Shown: positions 34,699 to 38,917 of the stretch, in pieces
How the letters are laid out: every line of letters starts with the position of its first letter
Numbering within the stretch: the stretch's first letter is position 1
IMG/VR virus record: IMGVR_UViG_3300033148_000558
Location: 1 to 38,917 of that record
Origin: a virus
Reading direction: 5' to 3' (one strand)
Length of the DNA: 38,917 nt
Position numbers and translations under genes: made by a program
The notes under the pieces: model-generated
Database searches by the model: none
The model's input: only the letters and a program-made list of their open reading frames with translations
Told to the model about the DNA's origin: nothing

Positions 34699-35096
34699 TT
34701 GATTTGATTTAATTTATAATTTAATTCACTGTATTTCAAGAGCACTTGCTCTCGTTTTGTTTTTAATATCCCCAATTGCTTTTGACTATTTCTACCTGTC
34801 AATTCCTTTTGGATTTTCCTTTCGATTAAGTCAAGCTTTGTACGATAGTTAGACAAAGATAAGACATAAACTCCATATCTCCAACCTTTTTTTAAGAAAG
34901 TTTCATAATCTTTTTCAGTTATGTTAGAGTAGTAATTACCTCCTATCATTGTGTTTAATATCTGCACTTGCTTTGTCATATTATCTCTAACGATTTTGAT
35001 TCCGTATATCATTCTTGATTCGTAACCTCTACCATCTAAAGATATAGCAACGTGGTCATCTTCTGCTTGTTGATATACTTCTTCAAGACTGTACAT
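34695..35096 (-). CDS. Hypothetical 133-residue protein with C-terminal coiled coil
   Basis: No family recognised. The N-terminal half is beta-rich (DDHVAISLDGRGYESRMIYG, then IKIVRDNMTKQVQILNTMIG); the C-terminal half (residues 82-133) is a basic coiled coil (YRTKLDLIERKIQKELTG). It overlaps the upstream DnaA-like gene by 14 bases and the downstream annealing gene as ATGA, so it belongs to the recombination operon. A leftward promoter-like sequence lies within its coding region at 34854-34884. Confidence 0.6.
   Translation of the reverse strand: MYSLEEVYQQAEDDHVAISLDGRGYESRMIYGIKIVRDNMTKQVQILNTMIGGNYYSNITEKDYETFLKKGWRYGVYVLSLSNYRTKLDLIERKIQKELTGRNSQKQLGILKTKREQVLLKYSELNYKLNQIK
34854..34884 (-). 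promoter_or_regulatory. Leftward promoter TTG–20 bp–TATCTTTG (inside a gene)
   Basis: On the minus strand TTG (34884-34882), 20 bases, then TATCTTTG (34861-34854): an exact Bacteroidota-type match. The 22 bases 34848-34869 differ by one base from 38640-38661, where another promoter lies. It would drive the annealing-exonuclease-SSB genes, starting about 155 bases upstream of the annealing gene. Confidence 0.65.
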
Positions 35097-35385
35097 TCAT
35101 TATAGATTCTATGGTTTCAACATAGTCTGCATCCTGATTGTCAAGTCTCTTCTTAACCTGTGCTATTCCGTGATGAATAGAAGAGTGAGGGATATCGTAT
35201 CCTCTCTCTGCCATATACTCCTGAATGTAAACCAGTCTCATTGGTCTAACTGAACACAAGTAATAAAGAAGATGTCTTGCATCAACGCAGTCTCTTCTTT
35301 TTGTTTTTGTGAATAGCATTTCATCTTCAATGCCATACAACTTACAGACCTCATCTGCATACTTTTTAAATATCTTCGCCTTCAT
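35083..35385 (-). CDS. Second DnaA domain IV-like DNA-binding protein
   Basis: With the ATG at 35385 the product has 100 residues. It is almost entirely a DnaA C-terminal domain: ADEVCKLYGIEDEMLFTKTK, then VDARHLLYYLCSVR, VYIQEYMAERGYD and IPHSSIHHGIAQVKKRL, where PHSSIHHG corresponds to the DHTTVLHA signature of DnaA. No ATPase domain is present. The frame continues 18 codons further upstream, but those lie over the overlapping 56-residue gene, and the ATG at 35385 has the A-rich leader AATCAAATCAAA seen at neighbouring starts. Binding boxes and role (initiator helper or regulator) are not shown. Confidence 0.7.
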   Translation of the reverse strand: MKAKIFKKYADEVCKLYGIEDEMLFTKTKRRDCVDARHLLYYLCSVRPMRLVYIQEYMAERGYDIPHSSIHHGIAQVKKRLDNQDADYVETIESIMNVQS

Positions 35386-35536
35386 TTTGATTTGATTTAG
35401 TAACCCTTTTAACTCCGTAGATTTCTCCCCAAGCTTCAAAGATTTCGTTTAACATTTGTCTCTGTTGTTCGTGGTACTCTTGTTGTTGTACCTCTTGTTC
35501 TCTTATCTCAGTGAACACTTCTTTTGTCTTTCCCAT
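35366..35536 (-). CDS. 56-residue Gln/Glu-rich protein, coupled
   Basis: The ATG overlaps the upstream stop as TAATG, a strong sign of coupled translation. The product starts MGKTKEVFTEIREQEVQQQE and continues through YHEQQRQMLNEIFEAWGEIY to EGEDI, a helical, Gln/Glu-rich protein with no recognised family. It overlaps the DnaA-like start by 20 bases. The alternative is that the DnaA-like protein starts earlier, but the TAATG overlap and the Gln/Glu composition favour this reading. Confidence 0.6.
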   Translation of the reverse strand: MGKTKEVFTEIREQEVQQQEYHEQQRQMLNEIFEAWGEIYGVKRVTKSNQNEGEDI

Positions 35537-35787
35537 TACGCTAATTTTTGAAATTCTAATTCAGGTACTTCAATAACATCTCCTACAATAACTTGGTCAG
35601 CAATTTCTGATGCCATTTGATTGACAGGTAAACTTATTATAAGTCCTTCCTCATTTACAATTAAAACTATTTTCTTTTCAGTGTATACAAACTCAATGTA
35701 TCCACCTACTAATTCTTGCATCTCTTTCAACGTATTGATGCTGACGTTTGGAAGTATCTCTCCACTTGCTTTTAATAGTCTTGCCAT
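35536..35787 (-). CDS. DUF3846-like small protein
   Basis: This 83-residue protein starts MARLLKASGEILPNVSINTL and continues KEMQELVGGYIEFV, VLIVNEEGLIISLPVNQMAS and IVGDVIEVP. That pattern (VGGYIE, NEEG, LPxNxxAS, GDVIxVP) is what I know from DUF3846 proteins of phages and mobile elements, whose function is unknown. It starts one base after the upstream stop and ends in a TAATG overlap, so it is part of a coupled early gene chain. Confidence 0.75.
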   Translation of the reverse strand: MARLLKASGEILPNVSINTLKEMQELVGGYIEFVYTEKKIVLIVNEEGLIISLPVNQMASEIADQVIVGDVIEVPELEFQKLA

Positions 35788-35788
35788 T

Positions 35789-36046
35789 TTAATTTGATTT
35801 AGTTAGTGTCTTTGAAGACACTTGATTGTACATATATTCTTCTACTATCTCCAACTCCTTAGACCTCTTACCTCTGCCCACACCTGTCGGTCTGTACAAA
35901 AAGTATTTGTTCTTAAGCATCTCGATGTAATGTCCACCTCGATACATAATAATCTCCGTTGTTAGTTCGTGAAGTTTGTCTTGGTCGGGTGCCATATCTT
36001 TCTTAGATATCAACCCTGTGTTTGTGAATGATTTGAAATCTCTCAT
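35789..36046 (-). CDS. Hypothetical 85-residue protein, first of its unit
   Basis: No family recognised. Segments are DKLHELTTEIIMYRGGHYIE, then MLKNKYFLYRPTGVGRGKRS and ELEIVEEYMYNQ. The C-terminal tail V-S-S-K-T-L is written by palindrome copy 9. It is the first gene after the promoter at 36081-36111 and has an A-rich leader (TTAAATTAAATCAA) before its ATG. Confidence 0.6.
   Translation of the reverse strand: MRDFKSFTNTGLISKKDMAPDQDKLHELTTEIIMYRGGHYIEMLKNKYFLYRPTGVGRGKRSKELEIVEEYMYNQVSSKTLTKSN
35806..35821. repeat. Dispersed palindrome copy 9, at the end of the 85-residue gene
   Basis: GTGTCTTTGAAGACAC on the + strand. On the coding strand it encodes V-S-S-K-T, followed by L, five codons before the stop. 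Confidence 0.95.
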
Positions 36047-36080
36047 TTGATTTAATTTAATTGATTGTTAATAATTTATA

Positions 36081-36111
36081 CTAAAGTACGAAATAATTTA
36101 GACACTACCAA
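36081..36111 (-). promoter_or_regulatory. Leftward promoter TTG–20 bp–TACTTTAG
   Basis: On the minus strand TTG (36111-36109), 20 bases containing TGTCTAAATTAT, then TACTTTAG (36088-36081; one mismatch to TAnnTTTG). The 12-mer TGTCTAAATTAT is at the same place in the promoter at 38.65 kb. It overlaps the stop of the upstream gene and precedes the 85-residue gene by 35 bases. Confidence 0.6.
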
Positions 36112-36403
36112 ATTTAATGTCATTATATTTTACAAAAAAATAGCCGTTGATTTTTATTTTCTCTGCCTTGTGCCACCACTTCTGTTTCTGTTCAGGTTCC
36201 AAGAACCCAACCTCCATACACACCTTGAGTCCAAGCTTTATTGCTTCATCTACCTCCTCTTCAGACTCTAATAGTTCTTCACTATCATCATCAAAGACTG
36301 CATACAATTCGTGACCAAGCCACTTCCATTTTTCTCCGTTGATTAATTTATCTGTAAGGTCTAACCATACAAACTTATCTTCTTTTGTTACATATATTCC
36401 CAT
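36098..36403 (-). CDS. Hypothetical 101-residue acidic protein
   Basis: No family recognised. The product begins MGIYVTKEDKFVWLDLTDKL and contains NGEKWKWLGHELYAVFDDDS, ELLESEEEVDEAIKLGLKVC, then PEQKQKWWHKAEKIKINGYF. It is rich in Trp and Asp/Glu. Small Trp-rich acidic proteins are common in early phage operons. It starts two bases after the 40-residue gene stop. Confidence 0.6.
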   Translation of the reverse strand: MGIYVTKEDKFVWLDLTDKLINGEKWKWLGHELYAVFDDDSEELLESEEEVDEAIKLGLKVCMEVGFLEPEQKQKWWHKAEKIKINGYFFVKYNDIKFGSV

Positions 36404-36405
36404 TG

Positions 36406-36528
36406 CTATTTGATTTTAATAAATTTTCTAATTACCTTGTTACGCTTCATTCTGAAATACCTCTTCACTACCTGTGATATTTGGTCTTCTTGTTCCTGTG
36501 AAAGTTGTATGTGTTTTAAACTATCCAT
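36406..36528 (-). CDS. 40-residue basic protein, coupled
   Basis: Its ATG overlaps the end of the upstream gene by eight bases (ATGGATAG) and its TAG lies two bases before the next gene. The product starts MDSLKHIQLSQEQEDQISQV and continues VKRYFRMKRNKVIRKFIKIK: an acidic/Gln half and a strongly basic C-terminal half. No family recognised. The packing at both ends supports a real gene; without it this would be a 117-base gap. Confidence 0.5.
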   Translation of the reverse strand: MDSLKHIQLSQEQEDQISQVVKRYFRMKRNKVIRKFIKIK

Positions 36529-36823
36529 TGGTCTTAAGTATTTTACAAACATTACAAGTAGTCATTCCAACTATCTGTTTTTTGCCTGTTGGTTTTATAT
36601 ATCCTGATTCAATTAATGCATTCTCTATGCCTTCATTTTCTGAGTAGTCTTTTATAACTACCTCATCATCTCTCATTGGTTCTACATTAATTGTTGCAGT
36701 ACACCACTGCTCTCCATCTGTAGTTATCAAAGTGATTGCAGTATTTCCATTTAAGTATTTGTCAAACATCGGAGCTAACTTTTCTCCATTGTGTGTTACA
36801 TCAAAGTTGATTGTCGTTTTCAT
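36521..36823 (-). CDS. DUF4313-like small protein (tentative)
   Basis: This 100-residue protein has MKTTINFDVTHNGEKLAPMF at the start, then TAITLITTDGEQWCTATINV, DDEVVIKDYSENEGIENALI and ESGYIKPTGKKQIVG. The run DGE-W-TATINV...KDYSENEG resembles small proteins of phages and Bacteroides mobile elements annotated as DUF4313; I am not certain of the family. A CNVC pair near the C-terminus could bind metal. It overlaps the upstream HTH gene by 23 bases. Confidence 0.6.
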   Translation of the reverse strand: MKTTINFDVTHNGEKLAPMFDKYLNGNTAITLITTDGEQWCTATINVEPMRDDEVVIKDYSENEGIENALIESGYIKPTGKKQIVGMTTCNVCKILKTNG

Positions 36824-37061
36824 ATTTTAAATTTAATTTGCCGTACATCATTTCATCTTGGTAGTATGATTCGTTTTTATATCCAAGAAAAACAGGTACG
36901 TTGTGAAACATTAGTTTTTGTTCTTTACATTTTATAAACTGTTTAGTCAGTCCAAACCTCTCGCATATAGTTCTCATTGGAACATCTCTCTTAAGCATTA
37001 GTGCTATCATTATCCTGTCCTTGTGCGTAAGTATATGCTTGTATTTATATTCGCAGTTCAT
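36801..37061 (-). CDS. Small helix-turn-helix protein
   Basis: This 86-residue protein carries DRIMIALMLKRDVPMRTICE followed by RFGLTKQFIKCKEQKL (residues 16-51), which reads as a helix-turn-helix with the recognition helix near LTKQFIKC. The C-terminal part (NVPVFLGYKNESYYQDEMMY) is unrecognised. It starts with an ATGA overlap on the 43-residue gene. A phage-encoded HTH protein is a candidate binder of repeated operators in this genome, but nothing links it to a particular site. Confidence 0.6.
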   Translation of the reverse strand: MNCEYKYKHILTHKDRIMIALMLKRDVPMRTICERFGLTKQFIKCKEQKLMFHNVPVFLGYKNESYYQDEMMYGKLNLKYENDNQL

Positions 37062-37189
37062 TTCTTATTTCTTCCTACCCATCTTACATACATCTTAGAT
37101 GCTATTGCTCTACGTTGTGGTTCAAACGGATACCTTGTTAATAATCTCGCCATTGCGATTCTCATAAATTGTTCTTGCTGATTCTCCAT
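37058..37189 (-). CDS. 43-residue basic protein, coupled at both ends
   Basis: The ATG overlaps the upstream stop as TAATG and the TGA overlaps the downstream start as ATGA. The product begins MENQQEQFMRIAMARLLTRY, continues PFEPQRRAIASKMYVRWVGR and ends NKK. It is helical and basic, with no recognised family. The double overlap is strong evidence that it is translated. Confidence 0.6.
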   Translation of the reverse strand: MENQQEQFMRIAMARLLTRYPFEPQRRAIASKMYVRWVGRNKK

Positions 37190-37452
37190 TAGTCTATTTT
37201 TTTTTCGTGGTCATTACTTGAACATACCTCATCAATTATCTCAAAGATTGTGGATGTTGTGTAATCTAATTGCATTGCTCTATTAAGCATCTCATATGCT
37301 TGTTCATCAGTGATGTCGTAGTTCTGTTTTACATCATCAATATGCCAAAGGTTATCTGTGTAGTAGCCATACATCTTAAGTATCTTTTTTGCATCGTTAA
37401 GTCTGTCGTTCTCTGTTCTGTAGTGTGCGAATATTTCGTTATCTATTGCCAT
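37189..37452 (-). CDS. Hypothetical 87-residue protein
   Basis: No family recognised. Two helical parts are visible: FAHYRTENDRLNDAKKILKM (residues 8-27) and YDITDEQAYEMLNRAMQLDY (45-64), then STIFEIIDEVCSSNDHEKK. I recall ITDEQA-type helical segments in small phage proteins, without function. It is the first gene after the palindrome-containing hairpin at 37468-37495. Confidence 0.6.
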   Translation of the reverse strand: MAIDNEIFAHYRTENDRLNDAKKILKMYGYYTDNLWHIDDVKQNYDITDEQAYEMLNRAMQLDYTTSTIFEIIDEVCSSNDHEKKID

Positions 37453-37467
37453 TGTATTTAAGTTTGT

Positions 37468-37495
37468 GGGATTGTGTCTTCAAAGACACAACCCC
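37468..37495 (-). promoter_or_regulatory. Extended hairpin around palindrome copy 10
   Basis: In the leftward transcript GGGGTTGTGTCTT pairs with AAGACACAATCCC (13 bp, one G-U pair), extending the 16-bp palindrome by six pairs. It lies between the amidotransferase stop (37511) and the next ATG (37452). No T-run follows, so it may be a processing or stabilising hairpin rather than a terminator. Confidence 0.6.
37474..37489. repeat. Dispersed palindrome copy 10 (GTGTCTTCAAAGACAC)
   Basis: Intergenic copy, 22 bases upstream of the 87-residue gene on the minus strand, forming the core of a longer hairpin. Confidence 0.95.
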
Positions 37496-37510
37496 TGATT
37501 TATATTTATT

Positions 37511-38584
37511 TTAATAATGATTCTTTAATATTTCTGTCTCAGTAAACCAACCACCACAAGCAGAGCAGTAGTAGTTAGCAAACCCATCGTGTTCTACATC
37601 ATTGTAACATTCAATGCAGTAAGGTGTAGTCTCTGTAGGAAAGTCATTGTCATCCCAACCTATCTCATAGGTGTTATGCGTTTCATTCTCATTAACTACT
37701 TCAACCTCTCTCTCATCAAAGTCAAATAAAGATGCAAAGTTATTCTGCTCATAAGACTTATGCAAGATGGTGTCTGATGTTAGTTGCTTTGGATTGAAAT
37801 ATATCCAAGCTTTGACAAGCTTACCATTTACTTTTACAGGGACTTGCTTTCGTTGGTACCAATTCGGGTGTGATTCTAATTGGTCTATCCTGTCAAGTTG
37901 TTGGTCATTCACTTTGAATACATCCACCACCACATTGTGACCTGTACCTTTCTTGTCTACCATATAAGGTAAACCCTGTACGATTAAAGGATACTTCTCT
38001 TGTGTGTTACCTCTGCCTAAGTAAGTTGCTTTGGTTAAGTAGTTGAAGTAATTGTTAAACCCTTTCTTTAAGGTGCCATATACTGCAATGATATTGTCTT
38101 GCAGTACGTTAGCTTTTGAATACCAAATACCATCTCTATATGTATACAGATTCCTGTTGTATATCTGAAATGATTTAGTCTTTAGATTGATAGTCACAAA
38201 ACGTGAGTCGTGTTTCTCTAATTCTTTCTTCCACTGACTACGCTTCACATCTCCAAGTGAGATTGCTAACTCTTTACTATCGCACATCTCGTGACAACCC
38301 ATACCTTTGATTGTTCCGTTCATCATTAGTAACTCATCTTTGTTAGAGCCACATACAAATGGATGCGTATTGGACAACCCAACCTTACCTACTGTCGCAT
38401 ATCGAAAGTGAGCAATGAATGGTCTGTCTGTTAATAATAGTTTGTACTCTTCTGATTTGTGATACGTTACCTCAAATGTATCAAGCCATACTATACCTAA
38501 TCCGTGAGGATTAATTCTTGCTGATGACTTCGCCACATCTTTTGGCATCCTGTTGTTCTTTTGTTTTATTATGATTACACACAT
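37511..38584 (-). CDS. Class II amidotransferase–gamma-glutamylcyclotransferase–zinc ribbon fusion
   Basis: I place the start at 38584 so that Cys2 becomes the N-terminal nucleophile after Met removal; the product has 357 residues. Residues 1-155 are an Ntn-type class II glutamine amidotransferase: MCVIIIKQKN, HFRYATVGKVGLSNTHPF (59-76) and MMNGTI (88-92). Residues 165-265 are a GGCT/AIG2-like domain: AVYGTLKKGFNNY (167-179), DVFKVND and DQLESHPNWY with a Glu (237) at the catalytic place. Residues 323-343 are a zinc ribbon (CIEC...CSAC). The family chemistry is release of ammonia from glutamine and cyclisation of gamma-glutamyl groups. The real substrate is unknown; nucleotide or DNA modification, or host metabolite diversion, are guesses. 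Confidence 0.8.
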   Translation of the reverse strand: MCVIIIKQKNNRMPKDVAKSSARINPHGLGIVWLDTFEVTYHKSEEYKLLLTDRPFIAHFRYATVGKVGLSNTHPFVCGSNKDELLMMNGTIKGMGCHEMCDSKELAISLGDVKRSQWKKELEKHDSRFVTINLKTKSFQIYNRNLYTYRDGIWYSKANVLQDNIIAVYGTLKKGFNNYFNYLTKATYLGRGNTQEKYPLIVQGLPYMVDKKGTGHNVVVDVFKVNDQQLDRIDQLESHPNWYQRKQVPVKVNGKLVKAWIYFNPKQLTSDTILHKSYEQNNFASLFDFDEREVEVVNENETHNTYEIGWDDNDFPTETTPYCIECYNDVEHDGFANYYCSACGGWFTETEILKNHY

Positions 38585-38600
38585 AATTGATTTGTTTTTT

Positions 38601-38616
38601 GTGTCTTCAAAGACAC
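38601..38616. repeat. Dispersed palindrome copy 11 (GTGTCTTCAAAGACAC)
   Basis: Lies in the leader of the amidotransferase fusion, 17 bases before its ATG and about 30 bases downstream of the promoter -7 box. Confidence 0.95.
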
Positions 38617-38645
38617 TGATTAATAATAGTTGTTGTATTGTTAGA

Positions 38646-38676
38646 CAAATATAAGACATAATTTAGACATATCCAA
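38646..38676 (-). promoter_or_regulatory. Leftward promoter TTG–20 bp–TATATTTG with inverted TTAGACA boxes
   Basis: On the minus strand TTG (38676-38674), 20 bases, TATATTTG (38653-38646): exact consensus and spacing. Around it are TTAGACA at 38641 and 38663 and the inverse TGTCTAA at 38681, a possible operator set. The start would be about 55 bases before the amidotransferase ATG. Confidence 0.7.
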
Positions 38677-38694
38677 ATCCTGTCTAATTTTTTT

Positions 38695-38917
38695 TTACAG
38701 GTGTCCTCCCTGATTTTTTTCTTTCCACTCCCATCTGTATTCTGATTCAGCATCTCGCATATCAAAGTTGGTTTTGTAATGTTTGTTTGCATCTGCATCG
38801 CATCCCATTCCAAATTCATAATCTGCCTGTGCCATCTTCTCATCAATCTGTTCTGCCCAAAGATGTTCGTTCTCTAATAGGTAGTCATCCATCCCTGTGA
38901 ATTTACCATTGTCAAGT
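38695..38917 (-). CDS. Hypothetical protein, frame open to the right edge
   Basis: The frame is open from the window edge, with a possible internal start at 38892 giving 65 residues (starting MDDYLLENEHLWAEQIDEKM). The tail is acidic and Trp/Tyr-rich (DFEM-like GMGCDAD, EYRWEWKEKN). No family recognised. It ends eight bases before the inverted TTAGACA/TGTCTAA boxes. It may be the C-terminus of a longer protein. Confidence 0.5.
   Translation of the reverse strand, partial: LDNGKFTGMDDYLLENEHLWAEQIDEKMAQADYEFGMGCDADANKHYKTNFDMRDAESEYRWEWKEKNQGGHL

Noticed and set aside
35386-35439. An N-terminal extension of 18 residues on the second DnaA-like protein
   Set aside because: It lies over the coupled 56-residue gene, has no match to the domain, and the internal ATG at 35385 has the better leader.
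3517-38616. The palindrome as a restriction or type IIS (GAAGAC) site under selection
   Set aside because: GAAGAC also occurs outside the palindrome, for example near 3350 and 4963, and the TA-centred copy lacks it, so the six-base site alone does not explain the full 16-bp conservation.
3517-38616. The palindrome copies as a CRISPR array or insertion-sequence remnants
   Set aside because: Spacing is in kilobases and irregular, there are no regular spacers, no longer flanking repeats and no transposase gene.
38585-38659. An N-terminal extension of 25 residues on the amidotransferase fusion
   Set aside because: It would bury the catalytic Cys2, run through palindrome copy 11 and begin upstream of the expected transcript start.
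1-38917. tRNA genes
   Set aside because: I looked for cloverleaf-like stretches in the gaps and saw none; nearly all the DNA is coding, but a tRNA scan was not possible here.

Overview
This window is AT-rich double-stranded DNA phage sequence, most likely from a tailed phage (podovirus-like head and tail parts) of a Bacteroidota host, probably a flavobacterium-like one. Three signs point to the host: promoter-like TTG–20 bp–TAnnTTTG sites, A-rich leaders instead of Shine-Dalgarno sequences, and proteins of families common in Bacteroidota phages (a VirE_N/BT4734-like primase-helicase, DUF1071 annealing protein, P22 gp4/gp10-like tail parts). The overall layout resembles crAss-like phages, but no decisive marker (TerL, polymerase, crAss-type RNA polymerase) lies in the window, so that placement is inference. 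Both ends cut through genes or open frames.

Left block, bases 1-26,579, + strand: virion genes in assembly order. These are the portal C-terminus (cut by the left edge), an acidic scaffold-like protein, the major capsid protein, a head protein, a small beta-rich virion protein, a connector-like protein, a P22 gp4-like adaptor, a 1,572-residue gp10-like tail protein, two further tail proteins, a GNAT-like acetyltransferase, two internal (ejection) proteins and a 3,078-residue giant with a HEMGH zinc-peptidase motif. Two very small genes follow. Terminators and TATCTTTGTA-type -7 boxes split the block into transcription units.

Right block, bases 26,547-38,917, - strand: replication, recombination and early genes, read leftwards and meeting the left block tail to tail at about 26.55 kb. 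In transcription order they include a class II amidotransferase/gamma-glutamylcyclotransferase/zinc-ribbon fusion, a chain of tiny coupled genes, a DnaA domain IV-like protein, a Sak3-type annealing protein, a PD-(D/E)XK exonuclease, an SSB with an acidic DLPF tip, a primase-SF3 helicase, an SNF2-like helicase, a VRR-NUC nuclease, a second DnaA domain IV-like protein and a further PD-(D/E)XK-like protein. I found four small genes from their start/stop overlaps: 26222-26386, 35366-35536, 36406-36528 and 37058-37189.

The most unusual feature is a dispersed perfect palindrome, GTGTCTT-YR-AAGACAC (16 bp), present in 11 copies across the window on both arms. Its central step is always TG/CA or TA. 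Copies lie in intergenic hairpins, right after stop codons, in leaders and inside at least five coding regions, where three of them encode the same V-S-S-K-T in unrelated proteins. Copies become denser towards the right end. This looks like a phage-wide DNA site for a dimeric DNA-binding protein, or a mark used in replication, segregation or packaging, that sometimes doubles as an RNA hairpin. A second shared signal is a set of three leftward promoters with exact 20-bp spacing and nearly identical spacers (34.85, 36.08 and 38.65 kb).
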